64,000 nt of DNA from assembly GCA_019636345.1 (NCBI GenBank), contig JAHBXQ010000003.1, positions 620,001 to 684,000 on the forward strand, read 5' to 3'. The first letter of the stretch is position 1; each line of letters begins with the position of its first letter. The translations under genes and the position numbers were made by a program. The notes below the pieces were generated by a model that saw nothing but the letters and a program-made list of their open reading frames with translations, did no database searches and was not told the origin of the DNA. Positions 16,955-26,058 of the stretch are shown one piece after another. Origin of the DNA: Pirellulales bacterium (GTDB lineage: Bacteria > Planctomycetota > Planctomycetia > Pirellulales > Lacipirellulaceae).

Positions 16955-18933
16955 TAGAGCGGTTCTCCCTCGCTCACCAGCACGATTCCCGACAGGGGAG
17001 GAACCTTGACGACGCGGCCGACCGCTCCGCTGGCTTCGGCCTCAGGCGAGGTCGCCAGCGCCAGGCTCCACTCCGCAGCCGGCTCGGCGGGCAGAGACCA
17101 GCCGTAGGAGCGCGACCCCCGATTGAAGCCGACCAGCACGTGCCGGTCGCCGTCGCTGCGGAGGAAGGCGAAGAATTTCGCCTGATCGTCGACCGTCGAT
17201 GCCGTGAAGGAACCGCGCCGCAATACGGGGAGGGAGTTGCGCAGAGCGATCGCCGCTTTGTAGAAGTCGTGCAACGAGCGATCGAACGCCACTTGATCGG
17301 CGGTGCGGGGACGGTCGTGCGGGTCGCCGACCTCCGGGTCGTAAGTCAACTCGGGCCAGACCATCGGCTTGCGAGCGCACGGGTCGTCTCCTCCCCACAT
17401 CCCCGCCTCGTCGCCGTAGTAAACCATCGGCGGGCCGACGTACGTCATTTGCATCAACACCGTCATTCGTTGGATCGCCCGTGCGGTCTCGTCGGGAGCG
17501 CCGACCTTGTACTCGCCGTAGTGGCGGGGCGAAACTCGCTCGGTGACGTCGTAGTCGAACCGGTCGGGATTGACGTACGGCTCGTCGCCGGGGCGGTTGA
17601 CGATCATCGACGCTACGCGGTCCGTATCGTGCGAGTCGACGAGGTTTTGCAAGGCAAACTGCATCGCCGGCGGGTACTCGCGGCGGCGCACTTGCAGCTC
17701 ATGGCCGAAATCGTGGGGGGTGAGCCGGCCGTCGATCAGGTACCCCTTCACTGGAAACGCGAAGGCGTGGTAGTTCATCGTGGCCGAGAATCCCCCCTCG
17801 GTCAGAAACGTGCGGGCGTCCTCCCAGATTTCGGCGACCGTGTACGCCTGCGGGTTGAGCTCTCGGACCAACTTGTTCCAATCCTTCCAGAACGGAATCG
17901 GCACCTCGTTGGCCACGTCGAGTCGCCAACCGTCGATCCCGTCGGACGGGTCGCCGTCGCCGTCGGGGTCCATCCAGCGGCGGGTCACGTCCATGAGGTA
18001 CGCCTTGGGGCCGGGGTGGAGGTCGTTGCCGCCTGGCGCATCGGCGAACTCGGGCAGCGTGTCGATCCCCCACCAGCCCTTGTAGCGGAACTCGTTCCCC
18101 GGGGTCGCGGGGTCGTCGAAATGCTGCACGATGTACCAGTCGCGATACGGCGACTCGGCCTGCTTCTCGCGCAAGTCGGCGAACGCGAAGAAGTCGCGAC
18201 CCGTGTGGTTGAACACCCCGTCAATGATCACGCGCATGTTGCGGCGACGAGCCTCGGCGAGCACCTTGAGAAACAGTTTGTCGGCCGCCGTCCACTGCCA
18301 TGTGGCCGGGTCGCTCGTCTCGGCGGACATGAGTTCGAAGTCGCCTGCCGGGTCGGGGCCGAAATACGGGTCGACGTGATGCATCGACGCTCCGTCGTAC
18401 TTGTGCAGACTGCGGGCGTAGAACACGGGGTTGAAGTACAACGCGTTCACCCCGAGGTCCGCCAGATAGTCGAGCTTGTCGAGCACCCCTTGCAGATCTC
18501 CGCCGTAGCGGCGGTTGAACACGCCGTTGTCCCAGAAGCTGGGGCCCGCTTGGCGTTCCCACTCAGACCGGGCGTACCAGTCGCTCGTCCAAGGGGAGAT
18601 CGTCCACTCGTCGGGAACCAACTCGGGGAACTCGAGCGACTCGCGCGTCGGATCGTTCGCGGAGTCGCCGTTGGCGAAGCGCTCGGGGAAGATTTGATAG
18701 AACACCGCGTCCGCCGCCCAGCCTGGGACGTTGGGCAGAGGCGGAGCTTCGCTGAAGGCGACCGGCGTGAACTTCTCGCTCACGACCGCGTTGTTGCCGG
18801 GCGCGACGGTCGCTGTTTCGCTTGCAGGGGTCGCAGCGGCTTCGCTTGCCAGGTCCGAACCTGTCGGGTCCGCCTTGCCGCTGCAGCCGAGCAGCAAGGC
18901 GGCCAGCGCAGGCCAAGCCAGACCCCCGCTCAT
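16954..18933 (-). CDS. GH13 lipoprotein (neopullulanase/cyclomaltodextrinase-like alpha-glucanase)
   Basis: 659 residues. The lipobox LLLGC near residue 17 makes it a lipoprotein. The catalytic barrel starts at FYQIFPERFANGD. The GH13 triad is intact: nucleophile Asp339 in GWRLDVANE, acid Glu368 in VAEIWED and Asp436 in VDSHDTDR, along with IDGVFNHTG. A beta-sandwich domain closes the protein. It should cut alpha-1,4 links in maltodextrins or cyclodextrins at the cell envelope, feeding the adjacent importer. I chose ATG 18933 because it opens the lipoprotein signal; the frame extends 74 codons further with no plausible signal. A terminator for the preceding gene lies just upstream, so this gene probably has its own promoter in 18934-19064. 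Confidence 0.88.
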   Translation of the reverse strand: MSGGLAWPALAALLLGCSGKADPTGSDLASEAAATPASETATVAPGNNAVVSEKFTPVAFSEAPPLPNVPGWAADAVFYQIFPERFANGDSANDPTRESLEFPELVPDEWTISPWTSDWYARSEWERQAGPSFWDNGVFNRRYGGDLQGVLDKLDYLADLGVNALYFNPVFYARSLHKYDGASMHHVDPYFGPDPAGDFELMSAETSDPATWQWTAADKLFLKVLAEARRRNMRVIIDGVFNHTGRDFFAFADLREKQAESPYRDWYIVQHFDDPATPGNEFRYKGWWGIDTLPEFADAPGGNDLHPGPKAYLMDVTRRWMDPDGDGDPSDGIDGWRLDVANEVPIPFWKDWNKLVRELNPQAYTVAEIWEDARTFLTEGGFSATMNYHAFAFPVKGYLIDGRLTPHDFGHELQVRRREYPPAMQFALQNLVDSHDTDRVASMIVNRPGDEPYVNPDRFDYDVTERVSPRHYGEYKVGAPDETARAIQRMTVLMQMTYVGPPMVYYGDEAGMWGGDDPCARKPMVWPELTYDPEVGDPHDRPRTADQVAFDRSLHDFYKAAIALRNSLPVLRRGSFTASTVDDQAKFFAFLRSDGDRHVLVGFNRGSRSYGWSLPAEPAAEWSLALATSPEAEASGAVGRVVKVPPLSGIVLVSEGEPL

Positions 18934-19064
18934 CAATCGCGAAGTCGATCTCGTCAGCGGCCGACGCGAGGCGGATGAAAGTGTGTAGGTCACGGCACTT
19001 GGGCGGGGATTCCGGGGGAGAGTGAACGCGGCAGCCGATCGGGCGCCGCCGCCGGCCTGGGGGC

Positions 19065-19112
19065 AAAAAAACGGGGCGACCGCCGCTGCCCCCAGCGTGC
19101 GCGGCCGCCCCG
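19065..19112 (-). terminator. Intrinsic terminator
   Basis: On the minus strand a GC-rich stem pairs 19101-19112 with 19072-19083 (12 pairs including one G-T) and is followed directly by seven T (19071-19065). It lies 47 bases after the stop of the PEP-CTERM gene ending at 19160 and should end that transcript before the GH13 lipoprotein gene. It is the clearest intrinsic terminator in the window. Confidence 0.85.
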
Positions 19113-19159
19113 TCGACGTCCGGCCGTCGCAAACAAAGCGACGACCTCCTCGCACCGAG

Positions 19160-20659
19160 TTACGCGCGACGGCGCGCGTAACCGGTCAGACAAATCGCCA
19201 AGCCGATCAGGACGATCGACCCCGGCTCGGGAACCGACGCCAACGTCGGCAGCCCGGGCACGGCGAGCGAGACGAACTGATTCCCGGCGAAGTCGTTCAT
19301 GTTCACCCCGGACAAGTCCCCGGTGAACCCGCCGAAGCCGTTGCCGCCGAGATTGCCGTCCAGAATCCCGTCGCCGCTGACCTGGTTTGACGCATAGTCA
19401 TGACCGCCGCCGTTGATGAACGCGAAGATGCGGATCACGTCGCTCGATCCGGGCGAACCGATCGCGGACAAGGGGATCGAGAACTCGAGCCCCGTCGTCA
19501 CGTTCTCCGGATCGCCCGCGGTGGGAGTCGTGTAGGGGCTGTCTCCCGAGACGCCGGCGACGTTCGAGTCGTTGTAGGCCAACTCGAGTCCCACCGTGTT
19601 GAGCATGTCGCGCCGGTTGGAGTTGTTGTCGGGGTCATTGTCCAAATCGGGCGGCAGCACGAACGCCAATTCGCGGGCGAGGAGTTGTCCGGTGTCGCCG
19701 TCCGTGCCGAGCGTGGTGGCGTAGGCTTGGTCGATCAATTGACCCTGGCTGAGCCCCGGCAGGGCGGGACCGAGCAACGACTCCGAGGAAGGACCGCCGT
19801 TGTAGGGATTGAACGCGTAGTCGCCGAGTTGCGGCGAGCGTCCATAATCTCCTTGCCAATTGGCCAGGTCCGTCGCGTCGACGAGGCTGTCGCCGTTGCT
19901 GTCGCCGTCGGCTTTCGCGGCGAAGGTGGTCGTGCCGTCGAACTGGTCGAAGCCGCGCTGCCAGGCGAGAAAATCTTCGCCTCCGACCAACTGATCGCTG
20001 TTGAAATCAGGGCCCAAGGGACCGCGCAACACGTTCGGCAGGCCGTTGTACGCCAACTGCATGCCGAGGGATTGCTTGGTCCCCCCCTGCAGGTCGGCGT
20101 AGTGGGCGGTGATGGCGTAGAATCCGACGCCGTCGTTGTAGCCGAGCGAAGGCCCGGTGCTCTCGCCGCCGCGCGAGAAGGTGAGGTAGTAGTCGGCCTC
20201 GAACCCGGCGTCGAACGTCAGCCCGTTCTGCCGCTGCAAGGCGCCGCTGTTCGGATCGGGCAGATTCGGCGGGTCGCCGCCGTTGAGATTGCAGCAGTAG
20301 CCGTCGACCTGCGTGACGAGGCTGGCGCCGTTGATCGTGTTGAAGCCCCCCGACTTGCTGTCGATGTAGACTTCCATCTTGTTGAAATTGGCCTCGAGGT
20401 TGCCGGTAATCGTCACGTACAGCCGGCCGTTGGCCACCGTGGCGAAGACCTGGTTGATTTCCGAACCGCCGCTGCTGACGATCGGGTCGGGATTCGTGTT
20501 GTTGCCGAATTGCGTGTTCGTGTTCTGGATCGACAACGCCGCGCCGTACGCCGCGTCGGCCGTGCCGTCGATCGTAATCTGCGCCGCGGCGGGAACCGCG
20601 GCGACCGCGACCGTCGCCAATGCGAAAGCCGTCCGTCGCCAATTGCTGCCGTCTCTCAT
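19160..20659 (-). CDS. PEP-CTERM protein with a dockerin-like module inserted mid-domain
   Basis: 499 residues. A signal peptide ends near AVPAAAQ. The body is homologous to the protein encoded at 26059-26973: both share (T/D)GT-x-DAAYG, LYVTITGNLEANFNK / LYLILTGNMEGNFNK, LTFDAGFEADY and a C-terminal GNLGG...AGNQ region. Here a dockerin-like pair of Ca-binding loops (FNSDQLVGGEDFLAWQRGF and DSNGDSLVDATDLANWQ, about 217-275) interrupts the shared domain instead of sitting before the tail. The tail is SVPEPGS, a helix and YARRRA. ATG 20659 has AGGAG at 20669-20673; the frame runs 113 codons further upstream but looks non-coding there. The function is unknown. It may bind or display something at the surface within the glucan locus. 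Confidence 0.85.
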   Translation of the reverse strand: MRDGSNWRRTAFALATVAVAAVPAAAQITIDGTADAAYGAALSIQNTNTQFGNNTNPDPIVSSGGSEINQVFATVANGRLYVTITGNLEANFNKMEVYIDSKSGGFNTINGASLVTQVDGYCCNLNGGDPPNLPDPNSGALQRQNGLTFDAGFEADYYLTFSRGGESTGPSLGYNDGVGFYAITAHYADLQGGTKQSLGMQLAYNGLPNVLRGPLGPDFNSDQLVGGEDFLAWQRGFDQFDGTTTFAAKADGDSNGDSLVDATDLANWQGDYGRSPQLGDYAFNPYNGGPSSESLLGPALPGLSQGQLIDQAYATTLGTDGDTGQLLARELAFVLPPDLDNDPDNNSNRRDMLNTVGLELAYNDSNVAGVSGDSPYTTPTAGDPENVTTGLEFSIPLSAIGSPGSSDVIRIFAFINGGGHDYASNQVSGDGILDGNLGGNGFGGFTGDLSGVNMNDFAGNQFVSLAVPGLPTLASVPEPGSIVLIGLAICLTGYARRRA

Positions 20660-20804
20660 CGAATCGTCTCCTGGTAAAAATGCGACCGTTGTTTGCCGCC
20701 GCGCTTCGACGGGGTGTTCCGCCGGTCGCCCCTCTGAGTAAGTGCGTTCTCTTTCGTCAAAACTTCCTTCGATCTCCGCCTGTCGTGGTCCGCGCTGTGC
20801 CAAA

Positions 20805-23800
20805 TCAATGCGCCATGCTTGCTGCGAAGTGCGCCTTGCGCCGGCGACGAACGATCGCCAGCGCTCCGCCGGTCGCGCACGCCGCGAGCGCCCCGGCGGC
20901 CGGTTCCGGCACGGCGGCCGTCGCGGCGCTCGCTCCCGGCGAACCGGGTTGCCCGTATTGGGCCTGCCAGATCGCCAAGTCGGCGCCGTCGACCGCACCG
21001 TCGAAACTCGCGTCCCCGTGGACGAACTGCGTCCCGCCGCCGAACCCGCGCTGCCAAGCCAGGAAGTCGCCCCCGTCGACCAAGCCGTTCAGGTTGAAGT
21101 CGCCGGGACTGGCGCCGAGGATCCGGGTGACCATCGTTTCGACGTCGGCCACGGTGACCACGCCGTCGGCGTCCAGATCGCGGAGCCAGTCGTTCTGCCC
21201 CAAGCCGGCGTAGATTGCGGCGACGTCGGCGGCGTTGGTGAACCCGTCGCCGTTGAGGTCGCCCCGCTTCAACAGCAGCGTGCCGTAGGCGTCGAGCGTG
21301 GCCGCGGGTGCGCCCGCCGCGACCAGCTCGACGCCCAGGTCAAACAGATCGAGATTCGTGATCAAGCCGTCCCCGTCCACGTCCGCAGCGGCGTTGAACT
21401 TGGAGTTCTGGCTGTAGAGGACGTCCTCGAACGAGTTGTTGCCGATTCCCAGGATGTCGTTCACCTGCAGCAGACCGTTGCCGTTCATGTCCCCGAATCC
21501 GGCTCCCAGGCCGATGAACGGATTGAACGGCGACGGCACGCCTGCGATGCGCTGGACGTTGTAGTTGCCCGACTCTTCGTAGGTGACGACCGTCACGGCG
21601 TGATTGCCGCCGCGCACCCCCGTGAAGCCGCGGATGAACGAGTCGCGATCGTAGAACCCGGCCGTCCCCTGGCCCATCTGGGCCATCGACAGGATCTGGC
21701 CCTCGGACATTCCCGCGGGCAGATCGAGGAAGAAGTGCATCTGGTTGGCCGTGCCGTCGGTCGACTTGACGATGAGATCGCGATTGGCCTGATTGTTGGG
21801 GTTCGTGGCGAACGGAGCGAAGCTCACTAATTCCGCTTCCGGCTTGAACCGGTCGACGTAGATCGTCTTGGTGAAGTCGGCGTAAACCGCGGGACCGCCG
21901 TCGCCGCCGCTGGACGAGTTGCGATGCCGGAACGCCCGCACCGTCAGGTAATGGCGTCCCTCGGCGAGTTGGGTGACGTCGATGGTCTGCTCGAACACGC
22001 CGTGCCCCGTGCCGACATTCGTGCTGCCGTCCCAGACGTACCCGGGGGAGTTCACGTCGGCGAAGTTCTCGAAGCCGTAAGTCACGCTCCCCGGCGTGAC
22101 GTAGTCGACCCCCGAGTTGCCGTTGAGATTGATTCCGCCGTTGATCTTGAGCACCGCGAAGTCGCCGTCGGCGTGAACGTCGCGCACGGGGTTGGTTTCG
22201 CCCGCCGGCGCCGGCAGCGTGACGGGGACCGTGTCGAGTCGCACCTTGAACGTGTCCGTGGTGATGACGTCGATGTTCGCCAGCCGGGCCGTGCCGTTGT
22301 TTGCGGCGCTCGGCGTCGCCCCGCCGATGGTCGAGGCCACGTTGGTGAGCGACAACGTCCCCTGCGGCGGCGCCACGCCGTAGACGACGTATCCCCGCCC
22401 GTGGCCGTGGTTGGCCGGGATGCTCACGGGGATTTGTCCGCTGCCGCTCACGCGGACGGCGTCGGGGATGGTTCCGCCCGGATCGACCGTCGGGTCGGCC
22501 GCGTTGCCGGTCAGTTCCACCAGCACGGTCCCGGGGGCGAAGCTGGTCTGCACGGTGCGAGTTTCGACGGCCGAATCGTTGCGGCTGTTCAGTCCCACGA
22601 CCGCCGAATTCTGTCGTTCGTACACGTACACGTTCGAGAAGCCGTTGGGGTTGAACGCGTCGTCGATCCAGCGTTCGTGAAAATTCCCGCGACCGTGCGA
22701 GTTGCGCAGCTCGACGAGCTTGGCGATCGTGTCGCCGTAGAAACCGCCGAGGGCGTCGTCTTTGCCGTCGTTGGGAAAGTCGCGGTTGTCGCCGAACTGC
22801 CGGGCGTTGAGATACACGATCGCCTGCCCGGGCCGCATGAGCGTGTAGGCGTAGGCCACGTTCTTGAGAAAGGGGAATCCGCCCCCCAGGTTGTCGTGGC
22901 TGTCGACGAACGCGACCCCTTGGCTGCCGTTGTTCAGGCCGTCGTCGTGCATGTCCTGGCTGGCGTGACGGATGTTGTGCCAGTTGTTCGCCAGCCCGTT
23001 GCCCGTCAGGTTGTCGCGCATGGCGTAGAACAGCGGGAAATCCAGCGCATCGCGATTGCCGCCGACCGTCGTGTTCGAGGGCGAAATCGCGTGGCGGTTC
23101 GGCAAATTCTGGCGAATGTACGGCTGCAGAGCCGCCTTGTTGCCGTCGAGGATTTCGGAATACGCGTAGACCGGTTGGATCGATCCGTCGAGATTCAGCC
23201 GCGGGTTCGCGGCGAACACCGCTTGGTCGTAGTAGTTGAGGACCCAGGTGGGAAAGTGCTTGGCCGCGTCGATACGGAAGCCGTCGACGCCGATCTCTTG
23301 GACCATCCACTGGGCGTTCCGCATAAGCAGCCCCGTGGCGTTCTCGGCAATCGGATCGCCCGCCAGCGGGTCGGCCAGGTTGAAGTTGTAGCGGGTGACC
23401 GTCCCCCCCAGCGCGGGGTCGGTGAGCGTAACCCCGGGCAGGTCGCGATCGGGATAGAACCGGGCGTTGGCGGGGTTCGGCTTGTTGTAGGCAGTCCCCG
23501 CGGGGATGTTCTGCGGATTCCCTTCCTCAATCGGGTGGCGGATGAACTGGTAGTTCTTTTCCTGAGCGATGTCGACCAACCCGGCGAGTCGCCCTTCGAT
23601 CGTGCCCGAGGCGGCCGGGTCGTGGAAATCACCGAACGGGTCGCCGGGCCTCGTCATCACGAACCCGGGATAGCCCCCCAAGGCGACGAATGAAGGGTCG
23701 GTGGAATCGCCGAAGCCGTTGTGGTTCCAGATCAACTCGACGTCGACTTTCACCCCGGCGTTGCGAGCGGCGGCAAGCTGCGTGCGGAACGATTGCTCGG

Positions 23801-24113
23801 TTCCGTACAGGGTCTCGTTGCGCGGCCCGCCGAGGTCGAACCGATCGAACACGTCGTATCCGACCGAAAAGCCCCCCGTATCGGCCCGATGCGGCGACGG
23901 GAGCCAGAGTCGTCCGTACCCGACGTTGTGAACGTCGGCCATGCGGTCCTCGACGACGGTCCACTTCGCCTCGAACAATTGAAGAATCGCCGGTTGCGAC
24001 GCGTCCTGGGCGCGGACCGCGGACTCAACCGCAGTCGTCGCAGCGACCGCGATCGCGAGTCCCGCAAATCGCAGGGCAAGCCGTCGCAAGTTGGGAAGAA
24101 GAAGCGGCATCAT
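20805..24113 (-). CDS. Secreted GH13 alpha-amylase with a six-loop dockerin-like array and PEP-CTERM
   Basis: 1102 residues. After a signal peptide (ending AVRAQD) the catalytic barrel opens with LQLFEAKW. The GH13 triad is intact: Asp282 in GFRIDAAKH, Glu320 in YAYSEILDG and Asp407 in FVDSHDN, plus VDVELIWNHNG. Beta-sandwich regions follow to about 860. Residues 872-1054 hold six EF-hand-like loops (DMNGNGLLQVND, DVDGDGLITNLD, DLNGDGFTNAAD, DLDADGVVTVAD, DFNLNGLVDGGD, DASFDGAVDGAD), the last two with WQR/WQ. A PEP-CTERM tail (AVPEPAAG) ends it. It should degrade starch or glycogen at the cell surface. ATG 24113 is used because it opens the signal; ATG 24110 and an upstream start at 24173 are alternatives. 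Confidence 0.9.
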   Translation of the reverse strand: MMPLLLPNLRRLALRFAGLAIAVAATTAVESAVRAQDASQPAILQLFEAKWTVVEDRMADVHNVGYGRLWLPSPHRADTGGFSVGYDVFDRFDLGGPRNETLYGTEQSFRTQLAAARNAGVKVDVELIWNHNGFGDSTDPSFVALGGYPGFVMTRPGDPFGDFHDPAASGTIEGRLAGLVDIAQEKNYQFIRHPIEEGNPQNIPAGTAYNKPNPANARFYPDRDLPGVTLTDPALGGTVTRYNFNLADPLAGDPIAENATGLLMRNAQWMVQEIGVDGFRIDAAKHFPTWVLNYYDQAVFAANPRLNLDGSIQPVYAYSEILDGNKAALQPYIRQNLPNRHAISPSNTTVGGNRDALDFPLFYAMRDNLTGNGLANNWHNIRHASQDMHDDGLNNGSQGVAFVDSHDNLGGGFPFLKNVAYAYTLMRPGQAIVYLNARQFGDNRDFPNDGKDDALGGFYGDTIAKLVELRNSHGRGNFHERWIDDAFNPNGFSNVYVYERQNSAVVGLNSRNDSAVETRTVQTSFAPGTVLVELTGNAADPTVDPGGTIPDAVRVSGSGQIPVSIPANHGHGRGYVVYGVAPPQGTLSLTNVASTIGGATPSAANNGTARLANIDVITTDTFKVRLDTVPVTLPAPAGETNPVRDVHADGDFAVLKINGGINLNGNSGVDYVTPGSVTYGFENFADVNSPGYVWDGSTNVGTGHGVFEQTIDVTQLAEGRHYLTVRAFRHRNSSSGGDGGPAVYADFTKTIYVDRFKPEAELVSFAPFATNPNNQANRDLIVKSTDGTANQMHFFLDLPAGMSEGQILSMAQMGQGTAGFYDRDSFIRGFTGVRGGNHAVTVVTYEESGNYNVQRIAGVPSPFNPFIGLGAGFGDMNGNGLLQVNDILGIGNNSFEDVLYSQNSKFNAAADVDGDGLITNLDLFDLGVELVAAGAPAATLDAYGTLLLKRGDLNGDGFTNAADVAAIYAGLGQNDWLRDLDADGVVTVADVETMVTRILGASPGDFNLNGLVDGGDFLAWQRGFGGGTQFVHGDASFDGAVDGADLAIWQAQYGQPGSPGASAATAAVPEPAAGALAACATGGALAIVRRRRKAHFAASMAH

Positions 24114-24215
24114 TGAGGTCGTGCTAGAGTCGGGCGTACTTCGAGGTCCGTCGGACAGAGCGATCCCTGTCAAAGTCGACGCCGCCGATTCGAAAACGAA
24201 GGCGGCGAACTCGGC

Positions 24216-24725
24216 TTACCGCGGACGCCGCGTCGGCGTCCAACCTGCGGGGGCTTGATTGGTCAGTTCCAAGGGGACGTCGTTCTTGCCGGGCTTCACG
24301 TCCACCTTCAGCGGCGAGTACTGAGCCAGGGCGTACCATTCGGGGGTCAACGCTTTGCCGGGGGGGGGCGGGCCGCCGGTCTTCGATCGTTCGGTCGCCG
24401 GCGGCTCGCGCGAGACGACTGTCACGCCGTAGCTGCCTGAGGGGAGGCCGCGCTCCTTGCCGGTGTGGATGTCGTAGCGTCCGTTGGCGTCGATTTGGGC
24501 GTAGGCGGTCGGTCCTCCCGCCGCGGGAATGAACGCCACGGCGCCAGTGGTGATTGGTTGGCCATCGAGTCGCACCTCGCCGGTGACGACCGCGTCGTAC
24601 GCCCCGCCGCAGCCGACCAAGGCGAGCATCGTGGCCGCGACGAGCGATCGCAGCAGGCTGATTCCGGCAGGCGGCGCCAGGGCGGCTTTCTCAAGATCAT
24701 TCATGGCGACAAGTTCGGGTCGCAT
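24216..24725 (-). CDS. Small lipoprotein paired with the DUF1559 gene
   Basis: 169 residues. The lipobox LALVGC lies near residue 39. The mature part has a carboxypeptidase-regulatory-like or transthyretin-like beta-sandwich pattern: VTGEVRLDGQPITTGAVAFIP then ANGRYDI and GSYGVTVV, as often seen in planctomycete lipoproteins. The ATG lies 17 bases after the stop of the DUF1559 gene, with GAGG upstream; a second in-frame ATG at 24704 would give a shorter signal. The role is unknown. The pairing suggests it works with, or is exported alongside, the pseudopilin-like protein. Confidence 0.8.
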   Translation of the reverse strand: MRPELVAMNDLEKAALAPPAGISLLRSLVAATMLALVGCGGAYDAVVTGEVRLDGQPITTGAVAFIPAAGGPTAYAQIDANGRYDIHTGKERGLPSGSYGVTVVSREPPATERSKTGGPPPPGKALTPEWYALAQYSPLKVDVKPGKNDVPLELTNQAPAGWTPTRRPR

Positions 24726-24742
24726 GGCGTCGACCTCGGCGA

Positions 24743-25801
24743 CTACTGATTGATGGAAACGACTTCGCCCCGATCCCGGGTCGACAAACCGCGATATACC
24801 TGCGTGTCGATCGATTCCTGGACGAAGTGGACGGACCCGTCGGCCATCACGAATTGCGATCCGCCGGGGTGCAGACTCTTGAACCCGCGCGTCTTGTACC
24901 AGTACCGGACCTTAATATCCTGGTCCGTGACGCCGGTGATGAAGAAGTTGAGCGGCAGACCGCAGGTGGCCCAATCGCCGTCGGAGAAGAACGCCGCCGA
25001 GTGGTAGTCTTGCTGAACGACCCCTTCGCCGATGAGGAAGGTATTGCTCGTCCCGTCGCCGACCATCCGCCCGCTGATCGGAGCGAAGAAGCTGGTCCGC
25101 TGGAAAAGGCCGTTGTTCGAAGCTGAGTTGTGGACGTCGGGCGAGCCGGTTTGAGCGCTTGCCGGAGGATCGACGTTGGTGCTGCAGGGGACCGAATCGA
25201 CGGACAAGAGCGTGTCGCCGACGCATCCCTTGTAGCTGGTCGTCGCGGTCGAGACTCCGCCGGAGTCCCAGTACCACTGTTCTTCCGACGGCTTGGCCGA
25301 ATCGTCCGACGGGCAGGTGAGCACCGGCAGTTGCGTGCCGATGAGATCTCGCACCTCCATTGCCCCCAGTCCCGTGCCGCGGGTTGCGCGGGCGCCGAAG
25401 CTCTTGTCCTGCTTGATTTGATTGACGATTCGGTCGTGGGTCGCAGTTTGCTCGAGCTGCGGCAAGATCCCCACGAGCCACCCTTGGCCGTTGTAGCCGT
25501 AGGGGGCCGGGACTTGGAGCGTAACCGGCGTCGAGCTTGCGGCGCAATCGACGCTGCGGACCTCGAACGCCCATTGCGACGTGCTCGTGGGATACGTCTT
25601 TTTCGTATCGAGGTAGTTGATGCAGGCCAAGCCGAGGTTCTTCAGGTTGTTCCCGCAGCTCATCCGTCGGGCCGCCTCGCGCGCCGCTTGTACGGCCGGC
25701 AACAGCAGGGCGACCAGCACGCCGATGATGGCGATCACCACCAACAACTCGACCAACGTGAACGCGCGGCGCTTCCCGGCGATGCGAAAGGGTTGCGACA
25801 T
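24743..25801 (-). CDS. DUF1559 pseudopilin-like protein
   Basis: 352 residues. The N-terminus [20 protein letters not shown] is a type-IV prepilin/pseudopilin methylation signal: cleavage before Phe, then Glu at +5 and a long helix ending [15 protein letters not shown]. The C-terminus carries the H-x9-D-G motif (HPGGSQFVMADG) that defines this planctomycete family. It should be processed by a prepilin peptidase and assembled in the envelope; the exact function is unknown. AGAGGA precedes the start. The gene is followed by a lipoprotein gene on the same strand, the pattern also seen at 44.3, 42.6 and 61.9 kb. Confidence 0.93.
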   Translation of the reverse strand: MSQPFRIAGKRRAFTLVELLVVIAIIGVLVALLLPAVQAAREAARRMSCGNNLKNLGLACINYLDTKKTYPTSTSQWAFEVRSVDCAASSTPVTLQVPAPYGYNGQGWLVGILPQLEQTATHDRIVNQIKQDKSFGARATRGTGLGAMEVRDLIGTQLPVLTCPSDDSAKPSEEQWYWDSGGVSTATTSYKGCVGDTLLSVDSVPCSTNVDPPASAQTGSPDVHNSASNNGLFQRTSFFAPISGRMVGDGTSNTFLIGEGVVQQDYHSAAFFSDGDWATCGLPLNFFITGVTDQDIKVRYWYKTRGFKSLHPGGSQFVMADGSVHFVQESIDTQVYRGLSTRDRGEVVSINQ

Positions 25802-25976
25802 AGGACTCGTTTCCTCTGGCTAGTAGTGCGTACGAGGCGATTGTCAGGCGAACGACGCGCGGTCGGGGTCGGGCGTGCGTCGTTGGCGTGAAAGCCGCAT
25901 TCGAAGATAGGGTTTAAGCGAGATACGAGACGGGGCGGCGACGCGTCGCGAGTCGCTCCGTTTCGTCTCCCCGCGG

Positions 25977-26000
25977 CCCGCGGCCGGATTCGGCCGCGGG
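25977..26000. terminator. Perfect 10-bp GC hairpin between two minus-strand genes
   Basis: CCCGCGGCCG (25977-25986) pairs exactly with CGGCCGCGGG (25991-26000) around a GATT loop. It lies 58 bases downstream of the PEP-CTERM gene that ends at 26059. There is no T-run, so termination is likely but not certain. Confidence 0.45.
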
Positions 26001-26058
26001 CTGGGGCGACGAGCTTTCGGTTCCGGGACGCGCTCCCACGCGCGCCTGCCGGTCGTCG

